The translations under genes and the position numbers were made by a program. The notes beneath the pieces are model-generated. The model saw nothing but the letters and a program-made list of their open reading frames with translations, did not search any database and was not told the DNA's origin. Of a stretch of 64,000 nt of DNA, positions 8,796 to 18,207 are shown piece after piece. The stretch spans positions 1,302,001 to 1,366,000 of the forward strand of contig NZ_JAKRKC020000001.1 of the NCBI RefSeq assembly GCF_022664455.2, given 5' to 3'. The number at the start of each line of letters is the position of its first letter. Within the stretch, counting starts at the first letter, position 1. Origin of the DNA: Actinomadura luzonensis. Its GTDB lineage: Bacteria > Actinomycetota > Actinomycetes > Streptosporangiales > Streptosporangiaceae.

Positions 8796-9916
8796 CCTCG
8801 TGTCCTCCGTGGGTCCAGGTCGGTGAGTCCGTGCTCGACCCCGAGTTCCATCAGGCGTGTCTCGATGAACGTCCGGAACTCCCCGCCTTTGAACATCGTG
8901 CGGGCCACGTTGTCGGCGAGATCGATGTGGAAGGGGAAGCCGCGCGCGGTCACGGGCGCCCCGGTGTCCGGCAGACCTCGCGTCCAGAGCGCGTCGGCGA
9001 GAAAGAGCGCCGCCGCCTCCTCGACCCGATCCCGGTGACACTCCAGGAGGAACGGACGATGCCCGGCCTTGATGAGCACAATGGCGACCTCCGGCCCCAC
9101 CTCCGCGATGAACGCCCGGAATCTCGCCCGGTCCACGTTGTTGAGGTTCGCTCTGGTCGTCCCCGCTCTCTCATCGCCGTCCAGGAAACCGGTGAGATCG
9201 TCGGCCAGCGTGCGCAGTTCGATGAACTCTCCCGGCTCCAGGACGATGCCGGCGTTGAGCACGTCCAGGTCCTCGGGGCTTTCGCTGACCGCGATGAATC
9301 GCTGGTCCTTGACGTAATGCCGGACGAGATCGAACACGGGCGGCAGATTCACCCTCGGATGGTTCAGGCCGGTACGGAGTTCGAAGGGGACCAGCTCTCC
9401 GTGGATCATCCGCCAGTCGGCCTCCTGGGCGAGCAGGAGCTTGCGTTCGCCGAACAGCATGAGGGCGCGGCTGGCCAGGTTCGAGGTGCCGTGCACCTTG
9501 CGGAGGTTGCCGAAGAACTCCCTGGCCGTGTCGCCGGTGGAGGTCAGCTCGTGCTCGAAGACCCGCGTCACCAGGCCGACGGATTCGCCGGTGTTGGTGA
9601 CGATCACCACGCCCACCTGGACTTTCGTACCGCTCAGGAGGGGCACGGCGGCAAGGGTGCCATCGGAGGCGGCGACGATTCCGGTGCTCAGAAGGTGCTT
9701 GGCCGCTTGCAGTTGCTCGGGCGAAGGACGACGTATTTGTGCGCTTAAATGCGGATTATCCGCCAAGATCTCGGTACGGAGCTGCTCCCGCCGCGCATGC
9801 GAGGCCAGCACGGCCGCATCCACCCGATCCCGCAAGTGGTCGACGTACTTCTCGAGTTCCATCCATGGCGCGACCGACAGGATGTCGGCGAGGCTTGGTG
9901 CGTCACGCTGTTCCAC
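8792..9916 (-). CDS. nurA: NurA-domain nuclease
   Basis: 374 residues. The NurA fold is indicated by the metal-binding Asp in VAASDGTLA (D85), a central beta core (VQVGVVIVTNTG), and the C-terminal FPFHIDLADNVARTMF, which resembles the end motif of archaeal NurA. NurA is a 5'-3' exo/endonuclease that works with HerA. I chose GTG 9916 because GGAG stands 5 bases ahead. It is the first gene of a two-gene operon; a perfect ACTCTG/CAGAGT inverted repeat lies 45 bases upstream. No third gene (Sir2, MRE11 or RAD50 type) accompanies the pair. Repair versus phage defence cannot be decided from sequence. Confidence 0.82.
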   Translation of the reverse strand: MEQRDAPSLADILSVAPWMELEKYVDHLRDRVDAAVLASHARREQLRTEILADNPHLSAQIRRPSPEQLQAAKHLLSTGIVAASDGTLAAVPLLSGTKVQVGVVIVTNTGESVGLVTRVFEHELTSTGDTAREFFGNLRKVHGTSNLASRALMLFGERKLLLAQEADWRMIHGELVPFELRTGLNHPRVNLPPVFDLVRHYVKDQRFIAVSESPEDLDVLNAGIVLEPGEFIELRTLADDLTGFLDGDERAGTTRANLNNVDRARFRAFIAEVGPEVAIVLIKAGHRPFLLECHRDRVEEAAALFLADALWTRGLPDTGAPVTARGFPFHIDLADNVARTMFKGGEFRTFIETRLMELGVEHGLTDLDPRRTRG

Positions 9917-9960
9917 TGGGCCTCCAGCTCTTCCAGTGACGCCTCGTAACCGATCACCAC

Positions 9961-9975
9961 ACTCTGATGCAGAGT
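9961..9975. promoter_or_regulatory. inverted repeat upstream of nurA
   Basis: ACTCTG-ATG-CAGAGT is a perfect 6+6 palindrome in the only non-coding gap upstream of nurA. It could be an operator or a small hairpin in the leader; no regulator gene adjoins it. Confidence 0.3.
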
Positions 9976-10076
9976 AACCACGGGACCGACGGAGTTCCAG
10001 GCCTGACAGTGAGCAGGCCGGGCTTCTCCGTCAGCGCGCGGGCCAGGTCGGGGTGCGGCCGGCCGGCGGCGCCGGC

Positions 10077-10847
10077 TCAGAGGCGGGGGCCGAGGAAGCA
10101 GCCGCCCGAGGCGTCGATGGTCTGCCCCGTCACCCAGCGGCCGGCCTCGGAGACCAGGAAGGCCACCACGTCGGCGATGTCGTCCGGCCGCCCGGCGCGC
10201 GGGACGGCGTTGCCGCTGCCCACCGCCCGTTGAACTTCGGGGTCGTCGAGCATCCAGGGGTTCATGTCCGTGACGGTCGGGCCGGGCGCGACGGCGTTGA
10301 CCGTGATGCCGCGCCCGCCGAGGAGCTGCGCGAGGGAGCGGCTGAGCACCTCGACGGCGGCCTTGCTCATCGCGTACGGCTGCCCGGGCATCGCGATCCT
10401 GGTCGCCGCCGCGGACACGTTGATGATGCGGCCGTCGTCGTTGAGCAGCGGCAGCGCGCGCTGGATGATGAACAGCGGCGCCTTGGTGTTGACCGCGATC
10501 AGCCGGTCGAACGCCTCCGGGGTGATCGTCTCGATCGAGTCGGCGGTGATGGCGGCGTTGTTGACCAGGATGTCCAGCCGGACCTGGCCGGTCCGGGTGA
10601 GCAGAGCGGGCTCCAGGGCGGCGAACAGGGTGTCCACGTCGCCGGGCACGCCCAGCTCGGCCCGTACCAGGAAGGCCCGGCCGCCGTCCTTCTCGATCAG
10701 GTCCATGGTGTCGCGGGCCGCCTGCTCGTTGCTGCCGTAGTGCACGGCGACCAGCGCTCCGCCGGCGGCCAGCCGCCGCGCGACGGCGCGGCCGATGCCT
10801 CGCGAGGCCCCGGTCACCAGCGCGGATCTGCCCATCAAGGACGTCAT
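10077..10847 (-). CDS. SDR-family oxidoreductase
   Basis: 256 residues with all classical short-chain dehydrogenase motifs: TGASRGIG cofactor loop, NNAA after the fourth strand, NVSAAA with catalytic Ser, YAMSK catalytic Tyr/Lys, and the C-terminal GQTIDASGG. SRGIG plus the basic residue pattern suggests NADP(H). I prefer ATG 10847, which has GGAG 7 bases upstream, over the in-frame ATG at 10874. It stands alone between the nurA operon and the BKACE gene, so the substrate is unknown. Confidence 0.92.
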   Translation of the reverse strand: MTSLMGRSALVTGASRGIGRAVARRLAAGGALVAVHYGSNEQAARDTMDLIEKDGGRAFLVRAELGVPGDVDTLFAALEPALLTRTGQVRLDILVNNAAITADSIETITPEAFDRLIAVNTKAPLFIIQRALPLLNDDGRIINVSAAATRIAMPGQPYAMSKAAVEVLSRSLAQLLGGRGITVNAVAPGPTVTDMNPWMLDDPEVQRAVGSGNAVPRAGRPDDIADVVAFLVSEAGRWVTGQTIDASGGCFLGPRL

Positions 10848-10995
10848 CGCGTCACTCCCGATATTGTCTGACATTCCGGCTATCAGAATCGGCGCGGACC
10901 ATCAGCGGAACAACGACGAAGTACGCAAGGCAGTCTTAACCCCTGGGTGAACGCGAGCGGCCGTGGCACGTCCCGGCGCCGGGCTGCGGTGAGTC

Positions 10996-11751
10996 TCATG
11001 GTGAGAGTCGTGGGCGAGAAGGGACGGACGCTGCGCGGATCTCGGCGTGCGCGGCTCGGATCAGGGCGGCGTTGCTGGTGGCGGGGGTCCCGTCGGGCAG
11101 CAGGAGTACGTCCTCCAGGCCGATGCGGGTGTCAAGACCGCGGGCGGCCGCGAGGCGCAGGACCGTCCAGGCCGCCGTCTCCTCGCCGTGGAGGAGGATC
11201 GGCAGGTTCGCGCCGCTGAGCTCGTTCAGCAGGGTGCCGGCGGCGGCGGGTGCGGTCCGCGGGTCGGTGTCGGTGACCTCCGCCAGGACACGCAGCACAC
11301 GGTGGCGTCGCGGCCAGGCGAGGAAGCGTCCGGCGGCCGGCGTCCCGGAGTAGATGCCGGCTTCGATGCCGATGCCGCGTTCCAGCAGCGCGTCCGCGAC
11401 CGTGGCGGCGCCGTCCTCGTGCCAGTTCACGGAGGCGTGGTCGGGCAGCACGCTCCAGGCGCGGACGAGCGCGGCACGCCGCCCGGCGTCCGGCGACGTC
11501 CACGCCCCGGTGGTGACCCCGACGGGGACGGCGGGGACGGCCGCCCGCACGGCGGCGACCGCCGCGCCGACGTGCTCGGGGTCGAGGGTGTCCGCGCCGT
11601 CCTGGTCCTTGGGGTGGAGGTGGATGTCGCGGGCCCCGGCCTCGACGGCCTCGCGGGCGGCCGCCGCCAGCTCCTGCGGGGTGACGGGGAGATGGGCCGA
11701 CTCGGTACGGTTCCTGGCGCCGTTCAGGCAGACCTGCAGCATGGGGTGCAT
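10996..11751 (-). CDS. BKACE (3-keto-5-aminohexanoate cleavage, DUF849) family enzyme
   Basis: About 251 residues. LQVCLNGARNR opens the TIM barrel, IHLHPKDQ carries the His-X-His zinc ligands, and SVNWHEDGAA, EAGIYSG, LLHGEE and RIGLEDVL follow the family order. These zinc enzymes condense a beta-keto acid with acetyl-CoA and cleave it. ATG 11751 is preferred because it sits just before the first barrel strand; an in-frame GTG at 11790 would leave only 26 bases to the divergent pafA. Lysine-fermentation partners are absent, so the physiological substrate is open. Confidence 0.85.
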   Translation of the reverse strand: MHPMLQVCLNGARNRTESAHLPVTPQELAAAAREAVEAGARDIHLHPKDQDGADTLDPEHVGAAVAAVRAAVPAVPVGVTTGAWTSPDAGRRAALVRAWSVLPDHASVNWHEDGAATVADALLERGIGIEAGIYSGTPAAGRFLAWPRRHRVLRVLAEVTDTDPRTAPAAAGTLLNELSGANLPILLHGEETAAWTVLRLAAARGLDTRIGLEDVLLLPDGTPATSNAALIRAAHAEIRAASVPSRPRLSP

Positions 11752-11816
11752 CGTCTCAGAAGCACGCGTGACGTCGTGATCCCCCGTCACGCGGGTGGGG
11801 AGAGTAGTGTGAGGCG

Positions 11817-13175
11817 GTGGACCGACGTATTTTCGGGCTGGAGAACGAGTACGGCGTCACCTGCACCTTCCGGGGTCAGCGCAGGCTGTCACCCGACGAG
11901 GTGGCGCGCTATCTGTTCCGGAAGGTCGTGTCCTGGGGGCGGTCGAGCAACGTCTTCCTGCCCAACGGCGCCCGCCTCTACCTCGACGTGGGCAGCCACC
12001 CCGAGTACGCCACCCCCGAGTGCGACAGCGTCGTGGAGCTGGTCACGCACGACAAGGCCGGGGAGCGGATCGTGGAGGGGCTGCTCGTCGACGCCGAGAA
12101 GCGGCTGCGCGAGGAGGGCATCGCGGGCGACATCTACCTGTTCAAGAACAACACCGACTCGGCCGGCAACTCCTACGGCTGCCACGAGAACTACTGCGTG
12201 GGCCGGCAGGGCGAGTTCGGCCGGCTGGCCGACGTGCTGATCCCGTTCCTGGTGACGCGGCAGATCATCTGCGGCGCGGGCAAGGTGCTGCAGACGCCGC
12301 GCGGCGCGGTCTACTGCGTCTCGCAGCGGGCCGAGCACATCTGGGAGGGGGTGTCGTCCGCGACGACCCGGTCCCGGCCGATCATCAACACCCGCGACGA
12401 GCCGCACGGCGACGCCGAGCGGTTCCGCCGGCTGCACGTCATCGTCGGCGACTCCAACATGAGCGAGACCACGACGCTGCTCAAGGTCGGCGCGACCGAC
12501 CTGGTGCTGCGCATGGTGGAGGCCGGGGTCGTGATGCGCGACCTGAGCCTTGAGAACCCGATCCGGGCGATCCGCGAGGTCTCCCACGACATGACCGGGC
12601 GGCGGCGGGTGCGCCTGGCCAACGGGCGCGAGGCGTCGGCGCTCGACATCCAGCAGGAGTACTTCACCAAGGCCAAGGACTTCGTGGACCGGCGCGGCGG
12701 CGACGCCGTCGCGCACCGCGTGCTGGAGCTGTGGGAGCGCACGCTGCGCGCGGTGGAGACCGGCGACCTCGACCTGGTGTCGCGGGAGATCGACTGGGTG
12801 ACGAAGTACCAGCTCATCGAGCGCTACCGCAAGAAGTACGACCTGCCGCTGTCCTCGCCGCGGGTGGCCCAGCTCGACCTGGCCTACCACGACGTGCACC
12901 GCAAGCGCGGCCTGTACTACCTGCTGCAGAAGCGCGGCTCGGTGGAGCGGGTGACGTCCGACCTGAAGATCTTCGAGGCCAAGTCGGTGCCGCCGCAGAC
13001 CACCCGGGCGCGGCTGCGCGGCGAGTTCATCCGCAAGGCGCAGGAGAAGCGGCGCGACTTCACCGTCGACTGGGTGCACCTGAAGCTGAACGACCAGGCG
13101 CAGCGCACGGTGCTGTGCAAGGACCCGTTCCGCAGCGTCGACGAGCGGGTGGACAAGCTCATCGCCAGCATGTGA
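11817..13175 (+). CDS. pafA: Pup--protein ligase PafA
   Basis: 452 residues, the normal family length. It starts [15 protein letters not shown] (the GxExEYG nucleotide/metal signature), then [15 protein letters not shown] with the catalytic Asp region, [18 protein letters not shown], and ends [18 protein letters not shown]. PafA links prokaryotic ubiquitin-like protein through its C-terminal glutamate to substrate lysines, marking proteins for the mycobacterial-type proteasome. Start GTG 11817 follows GTGAGG closely. In many actinomycetes pafA lies just after dop-pup-prcBA; here its neighbours are a divergent BKACE enzyme and an NCS1 permease, so the proteasome genes must be elsewhere. Confidence 0.98.
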   Translation: MDRRIFGLENEYGVTCTFRGQRRLSPDEVARYLFRKVVSWGRSSNVFLPNGARLYLDVGSHPEYATPECDSVVELVTHDKAGERIVEGLLVDAEKRLREEGIAGDIYLFKNNTDSAGNSYGCHENYCVGRQGEFGRLADVLIPFLVTRQIICGAGKVLQTPRGAVYCVSQRAEHIWEGVSSATTRSRPIINTRDEPHGDAERFRRLHVIVGDSNMSETTTLLKVGATDLVLRMVEAGVVMRDLSLENPIRAIREVSHDMTGRRRVRLANGREASALDIQQEYFTKAKDFVDRRGGDAVAHRVLELWERTLRAVETGDLDLVSREIDWVTKYQLIERYRKKYDLPLSSPRVAQLDLAYHDVHRKRGLYYLLQKRGSVERVTSDLKIFEAKSVPPQTTRARLRGEFIRKAQEKRRDFTVDWVHLKLNDQAQRTVLCKDPFRSVDERVDKLIASM

Positions 13176-13188
13176 CGCCCCGGTCCGC

Positions 13189-13250
13189 TTGCCCGGGTGT
13201 TGCGCCTCGCTTGCTCGCCGCCCGCAAGCCCGCCGTCCACCCCCGGGCAA
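13189..13250. repeat. long inverted repeat between pafA and permease gene
   Basis: TTGCCCGGG (13189-13197) pairs perfectly with CCCGGGCAA (13242-13250). The 44-base loop can itself pair (CTTGC...GCAAG-type arms). It lies 14 bases after the pafA stop and 49 before the permease start, so it may be a pafA terminator or a leader structure for the permease. I found no known riboswitch core in it. Confidence 0.4.
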
Positions 13251-13298
13251 CAGGCGGGGCCGATCGTGGTCGGGACCGCGATCGGGAGGGGTGCCGTC

Positions 13299-14738
13299 AT
13301 GGCGCAGCGCATGGAGATCGAGCAGCACGGCGTGTCGGCGATGCCGGAGCATCGCCGCACCGCGCGGCCCGTGACCGTGATGTGGGTGCTCGTGGGCTCG
13401 AACCTGTCGCTGAGCGCGACGGTGTTCGGCTGGCTGCCCGTCACGTACGGGCTGAGCTGGTGGCAGATCGTCGCGGCGGCCACCGCTGGCACGGCGCTCG
13501 GCCTGCTGCTGGCGGCGCCGCTGGCGCTGCTGGGGTTCCGGGCCGGGACGAGCAACACGGTGGCCGCGGGCGCGCACTTCGGCGTGCGCGGCCGGCTGGT
13601 GGGCTCGCTGATCGGGCTGCTGCTGTCCCTCGGGTACACGGCGGTGGCGATCTGGACGGGCGGCGAGGCGGTCGTGGTCGTGCTCGCCCGGGTGAGCGGG
13701 ACGGCGCCGGGAGAGGCGGCGCGCGCGGCGGCGTACGCGGGGATCGCGGTGCTGGTGGCGGCGCTCGCCGTCGGCGGGTTCGGGCTGATCTCGCGCATCA
13801 GCGCGGTGCTGGTGGGGCCGATGGCGCTGGTGCTGGGCGCGGGGGTGGTGGCGTACGCGCCCGGCTTCGACCCGTCGTGGTCGGCTCCCGGCGGCCCGGA
13901 CGGCGCGCCGGCCTGGATCCTGGCGCTCGTCACGGCCGGCATCAGCGGGCCCGTCGCGTACGCCACGATCATCGGCGACTACACGCGCTACCTGTCACCC
14001 CGGCGGCACAGCGCGGCCGGTGTGGTGTGGTCCTCGGCCGCCGGGCTGTTCGGCGGGCTGCTCGCGCCCACGCTGTTCGGCGCCTTCGTGGCGATCTCGA
14101 CGCGGGCGGAGGGGTCGTACCTGGAGAGCGTGGCACGGGCGGCGCCCGCCTGGTACCTGCCGCTGCTGCTGTTCGCGGGCGTCGCCGGATGCCTGGGGGC
14201 GGCGGGCGTGCCGCTCTACAACATGGGGCTGGAGCTGCACGGCCTGTTCCCGCGCACGTCCAGGACGGCGGGGGCGGCGGCCGCGGCGGCGATCACGCTC
14301 GGGCTGGTGTTCCTCGGCCGTTCCACGGTGGGGGTGGAGCAGGCCGTGACCGGGTTCGTCGTGGTGCTGACCGTGGTGGCCACGCCGTGGGCGGTGATCG
14401 CGCTGATCGGGCACGTGCGCTGCGGGCGGGTGTACGACGTGCGGGATCTGCAGGTGCACAACAAGAGCCTGTCGGGCGGCCGGTACTGGTACGCCGGCGG
14501 CTGGAACCTCCGGGCCTGCGCCGCCTGGCTGGCCGGGGCCGCCGCCGGGCTCCTGGACGCCGACAGCCCCCTCTACACCGGCCCGCTCGTCGCGCTGACC
14601 GGCGGGCTCGACGTCGGCTACCTGCTGTCCGCGCTGGTCTCGGCCTGCGTCTACCTGCTGCTCGGCACCGGGCACGTGGCGGGCGAGCCGATCCCGGACT
14701 GGCGGCAGACCTACCTCTGGCCCGCGGTCACCCGATGA
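13299..14738 (+). CDS. NCS1-family nucleobase/cytosine permease
   Basis: 479 residues, about 12 membrane helices. Motifs fit the purine-cytosine permease family: short cytoplasmic N-terminus, WVLVGSNLSLSATVFGWLPV in helix 1, GFRAGTSNTV after helix 2, VAYATIIGDYTRYLSP after helix 6, and the C-terminal WRQTYLWPAV. Such carriers import cytosine, purines, hydantoins or hydroxymethylpyrimidine with H+ or Na+. Start ATG 13299 has GGGAGGGG 7 bases upstream. The stop overlaps the next gene's ATG (ATGA), so that unknown protein is made with it. Confidence 0.9.
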   Translation: MAQRMEIEQHGVSAMPEHRRTARPVTVMWVLVGSNLSLSATVFGWLPVTYGLSWWQIVAAATAGTALGLLLAAPLALLGFRAGTSNTVAAGAHFGVRGRLVGSLIGLLLSLGYTAVAIWTGGEAVVVVLARVSGTAPGEAARAAAYAGIAVLVAALAVGGFGLISRISAVLVGPMALVLGAGVVAYAPGFDPSWSAPGGPDGAPAWILALVTAGISGPVAYATIIGDYTRYLSPRRHSAAGVVWSSAAGLFGGLLAPTLFGAFVAISTRAEGSYLESVARAAPAWYLPLLLFAGVAGCLGAAGVPLYNMGLELHGLFPRTSRTAGAAAAAAITLGLVFLGRSTVGVEQAVTGFVVVLTVVATPWAVIALIGHVRCGRVYDVRDLQVHNKSLSGGRYWYAGGWNLRACAAWLAGAAAGLLDADSPLYTGPLVALTGGLDVGYLLSALVSACVYLLLGTGHVAGEPIPDWRQTYLWPAVTR

Positions 14739-15250
14739 GCCTCATGGACTACACCAGAGCCACCCGGCTGTGCCCGGTGCGCGGCCTCGACGACCGCCTG
14801 CGGGCGGCCGTCACGGAGTACGCCGCGCAACAGCTCCTCGGAGACCTGGCGGAGACGGCCGAGATCTGCTGCGAGACCCGCAGCGTCCCGGTGCGGCCGC
14901 CGGGCGGGGCCCGGCGCGGCCTGCTGAACGGGCTGTCGGGCGCGTTCCGGGCGGCCGGGCTGGAGATCGGGCCGTTCACGACGGCGGCCGTCGTCACGAC
15001 GGGCGTGATCGTGATCGCCACCGTCACCGACCGGGGCACGCAGGTGCGGCTGGGGGCCAGACTGGCGGAGGCGTCCCTGAGCGTCGTGGACCCGGCGCGG
15101 TACGGGCGGGCCACGGGAGTCGACGTGCAGGCGCGCTGGTTCGGGTCGCCGGAGGCGAGCTCGTACCTGCTGCCGCTCGACACCGGCGCGGCCGGGCAGG
15201 CGTTCCTGGCGCGGCTCCGCGAGCTGACCGCCGCGGCAAGGCACGGGTGA
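14735..15250 (+). CDS. unknown protein coupled to the permease
   Basis: 171 residues, no recognised family. It has ICCETRSVPVR near residue 45, a hydrophobic beta-rich stretch (FTTAAVVTTGVIVIATVTDRG) around 80-100, and GVDVQARWFGSPEASSYLLPLD before the end. The alternating hydrophobic pattern suggests a small beta-barrel or PH-like fold rather than membrane helices (inference). Its ATG at 14735 overlaps the permease stop by 4 bases. Confidence 0.7.
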   Translation: MSLMDYTRATRLCPVRGLDDRLRAAVTEYAAQQLLGDLAETAEICCETRSVPVRPPGGARRGLLNGLSGAFRAAGLEIGPFTTAAVVTTGVIVIATVTDRGTQVRLGARLAEASLSVVDPARYGRATGVDVQARWFGSPEASSYLLPLDTGAAGQAFLARLRELTAAARHG

Positions 15251-15277
15251 GCACGGGTGAGCACGGGTGAACACGGG
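15239..15277. repeat. 10-bp tandem repeat
   Basis: GCACGGGTGA occurs three times in tandem (one base changed in the last copy), spanning the stop codon of the upstream gene and the gap before the convergent LAL gene. The repeated TGA supplies spare stop codons. Confidence 0.6.
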
Positions 15278-15284
15278 CCGGCGG

Positions 15285-18029
15285 TCAGGCCCGGCCCGCC
15301 CCGGCGTCCTCGCCGAACCGGACCGCGAGCTGCGTCCGGCCGCGTACGCCCAGCTTGCGGTAGGCGCTGGACAGGTGCGTCTCCACGGTCTTGACCTCGA
15401 TCACCAGCTCCTCGGCGATCTCCCTGTTGGACCGGCCGCGCGCCGCGAGCGCGGCCACCCGCGCCTCCGACGGCGTCAGCCCGTACGGCTCGGCGGGCCG
15501 GGCCGGCTGCGCCGCCGTTGCGGCCCAGCCGGGCGCGCCCAGCTCGGCGAACAGCTCGGCCGCCCGCTCGGCGCTGCGCCTGGCCGCGGCCCGCTGCCGC
15601 AGCCGGCCCTGCGCCTGGGCCAGCGCCAGCAGCGTACGGGCCAGCTCGAACGGCATCCCCGCCGTGGTGAACTCCGCGCAGGCCGCGCCCAGCTCCCCCG
15701 CCGCCCGCTTGGGCGCGCCGGTGGCGGTGAGCAGCAGGCCGCGGGCCCGGCCCGCGACGCCCCTGGCCAGCGGCCGGTCGATGAGACGCGCCGACCTGGC
15801 GGCCCGGTCGGCCAGCTCGGCGGCCCGGTCGAGGCGGCCGAGCGCCACCAGCGCCGCCACGTGGTCGGACACCGCGGTCGGGCACACCACTTCGAGCGCC
15901 GCGCCTAAGGAGGTGGCCGCCTGCTCCATGGCCTCCAGGTGCCGGACCGCCTCCGCGGGGTCGCCGGCGGCCAGCTCGACGAAGCCGAGCAGCGCCCGCA
16001 GGCACAGCGCGCTCGTGCCCAGGCCGAACCGCAACGCCACGGCCAGCCCTTCCTCCGCGATCGGCCGGGCCCGGTCCGGCTCGCCGCGGTGGGCCAGCAC
16101 CAGCGCCTCGGTGAACAGCGCGGACGTGGAGGGCGTGCCCGCCTCCTGCCCGGCGCGGCGGGCCAGCGCGGCCCGTTCGGCGGCGGCGTCGAGGTCGCCC
16201 GCCAGGCACTCCACCTCCGTCGCCCACATCAGCGCGGACGGGATGTACGCCTCGATGCCGGCCGCCACCGCCGCCGTGCGGACGGTGTCGAGCGCGGCCC
16301 GAGCCGCCGGCAGGTCGCCGAGCGAGCGGTACAGGTAGCCGGCCACGTGCAGGGCGGCGAACGGCGAGCGGTCCAGCGGGTTGTCGTAGCCGGGCTCGGG
16401 CACCTCGGCGGGCGGCCGGGCGGTGCGCATGAACTCGATGGTGATCATCGCGATCGTGGCCTCGTCGCGCAGCGCCGCGTCCCCGACGCGGGTGGCCAGG
16501 GCCAGCAGCTCGCGGGCGTGCCCGGCGGCGCCGGCGAGGTGGCCGACGTGCATGCGCGAGTACGCGAGGTCGGCCAGGATCGGCACGAGCAGCTCGACCG
16601 AGTCGCCCGCCTCCAGCCTGGCCTGCTGGTTCGGCACGAGCGCGCCGGCGTGGTCGCCCTCGCTGAAGATCGCCCGGTTGAGCAGGAAGAGCACCTCGGC
16701 CTTGACCGGGCCGGACGGGCACCGCTCCGCGACGTCCTCCAGCAGCGCGCGGGCCCGGGACGCGCCGCCGCTGGTCAGCAGGTTCGCGGCGGCCTCGATG
16801 CGCCGCCTGGTGGCCAGCTCGTCCTGCTCGGACGGGGTCAGCCGGGCGGCCCATTCGGCCAGCTCGCCCGCCGTGTACGGCGCCCCGCGCGCCACCGCCA
16901 GCCGGGCCGCCTCGTGCAGGGCGTCGGCGGCGGCCGCGTCGGGGCCGGTCGCGGCGAGCGCCAGGTGCCTGGCCCGCTCCTCGGGGCCGGCCGCCGTACG
17001 GGCGAGCCTGGCGTGCATCTCGCGCCGCCTGGCCGCGCCGGCCGACTCCAGGACGGCCGCGCCGTACAGCGGGTTGGTGAAGCGCGGGACCGGGTCGTCG
17101 GTGACGACGTGCCGGGCGACCAGCTCGGCCAGGCCCGCGTGCCGCGCGGGCAGCCCGTCGAGCAGCCCGGCCTGGACGCGGGAGGCGGAGGCGAGCATCA
17201 GCGCGACCTCGGCCGCCGCGTCGGACAGGCCGTCGATCGTGGTGCGCAGCAGGTGCCGCAGCCCTTCGGGGACGGGCAGGTCCGCCTCGGGGTCGGGCCG
17301 GTCGCCGAGGGTCCTGGCCAGCTCCAGCGCGAACAGCGGGTTGCCGCCGCTCGCCTCGTGCACGACCCGCAGCAGGCCGGGCCGGGGCGGGCGGCCGTAC
17401 CGGGAGGCGAGGACGGCGCCGACGGCGTCGCGGTCCAGCGGGCCGAGCTCGTGGCGCTCCACCCGGTCGGGGGGCACGGCGCGGGCGAGCGGCGGCCACG
17501 ACAGGTCGCCGGCGCCGGTGCGCAGCGTGGCCAGCACGCCGGCGGGCTGGTCGAGGCGGCGTAACGCGAAGCTGAGCACCGCCTCGGTGGACGGGTCGAG
17601 CCACTGCAGGTCGTCCACGGCGATGATCGGCGGCCCGTCGGCGGCGTACCGTCTGAGCAGGTGCAGCACGGCCAGTGCGACCGCCCGCTGGTCCGGCGGC
17701 GTCTCGCCGGGCGCCCGCCACAGCAGGGCGACCCCGAGCGCGGCGCGCAGCGGCTCGGGCAGCCCGCGCACCGCCGGGCTGTCCTCCTGCCCGTCGAGCA
17801 GGTCGCCGAGGCCGGAGTAGATGAGGCCGGTCTCGGCCTCCCCTGGGCGGCAGGCGAGCACCCGGCCGTGGCCGGACCTGGCGGCGGACAGCGCGGCCGT
17901 CCACAACGCCGTCTTGCCCATGCCCGCCTCGCCGCTGATCATCAGCAGGCGGGGGCCGGCGTGGCGGCGGTCGAGCCAGGCGCGTGCCGCGGCCAGCTCG
18001 GTGTCCCTCCCGAGAAGCGGTCCGCCCAT
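15285..18029 (-). CDS. LAL-type LuxR regulator with AAA/STAND ATPase domain
   Basis: 914 residues. N-terminal P-loop ATPase: LLGRDTELAAARAWLDRR, Walker A GEAGMGKT at about 34-41, Walker B-like IIAVDDLQWLD at about 135. A long helical TPR-like middle follows (about 400-830). The C-terminal LuxR HTH is complete: LTPSEARVAALAARGRSNRE then IAEELVIEVKTVETHLSSAY and RKLGVRGR. Large ATP-binding LuxR regulators of this kind activate catabolic or antibiotic clusters, but no such cluster adjoins. The gene is divergent from the SARP-type activator across 178 bases, so the two may share control signals. Confidence 0.92.
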   Translation of the reverse strand: MGGPLLGRDTELAAARAWLDRRHAGPRLLMISGEAGMGKTALWTAALSAARSGHGRVLACRPGEAETGLIYSGLGDLLDGQEDSPAVRGLPEPLRAALGVALLWRAPGETPPDQRAVALAVLHLLRRYAADGPPIIAVDDLQWLDPSTEAVLSFALRRLDQPAGVLATLRTGAGDLSWPPLARAVPPDRVERHELGPLDRDAVGAVLASRYGRPPRPGLLRVVHEASGGNPLFALELARTLGDRPDPEADLPVPEGLRHLLRTTIDGLSDAAAEVALMLASASRVQAGLLDGLPARHAGLAELVARHVVTDDPVPRFTNPLYGAAVLESAGAARRREMHARLARTAAGPEERARHLALAATGPDAAAADALHEAARLAVARGAPYTAGELAEWAARLTPSEQDELATRRRIEAAANLLTSGGASRARALLEDVAERCPSGPVKAEVLFLLNRAIFSEGDHAGALVPNQQARLEAGDSVELLVPILADLAYSRMHVGHLAGAAGHARELLALATRVGDAALRDEATIAMITIEFMRTARPPAEVPEPGYDNPLDRSPFAALHVAGYLYRSLGDLPAARAALDTVRTAAVAAGIEAYIPSALMWATEVECLAGDLDAAAERAALARRAGQEAGTPSTSALFTEALVLAHRGEPDRARPIAEEGLAVALRFGLGTSALCLRALLGFVELAAGDPAEAVRHLEAMEQAATSLGAALEVVCPTAVSDHVAALVALGRLDRAAELADRAARSARLIDRPLARGVAGRARGLLLTATGAPKRAAGELGAACAEFTTAGMPFELARTLLALAQAQGRLRQRAAARRSAERAAELFAELGAPGWAATAAQPARPAEPYGLTPSEARVAALAARGRSNREIAEELVIEVKTVETHLSSAYRKLGVRGRTQLAVRFGEDAGAGRA

Positions 18030-18207
18030 CTTCTCCTGCCGTGGCAGCGCCCCCCCGCGCGGCCGGGACGTCGGGGCGTAGATCCGTCACGGCTCGTGGA
18101 GCGTAACAAATCGCCACGGGTTCAGGGGTTTCCCTGAGGACATGACGAGCCCGGCCGCCTTGAATCGTCGGCGACGATGTCACTGCCCTGCCCGGAGGTA
18201 ACGCCCG

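Noticed and set aside
9745..9981. Alternative minus-strand frame starting VTLHQSVVIGYEASLEELEA before nurA
   Set aside because: The first part looks gene-like but it continues as an out-of-frame shadow of nurA, and the nurA GTG has the better ribosome site.
13176..13298. Possible TPP or purine riboswitch ahead of the NCS1 permease
   Set aside because: No CUGAGA-type TPP core or purine aptamer consensus; only a GC-rich inverted repeat that may be a terminator.
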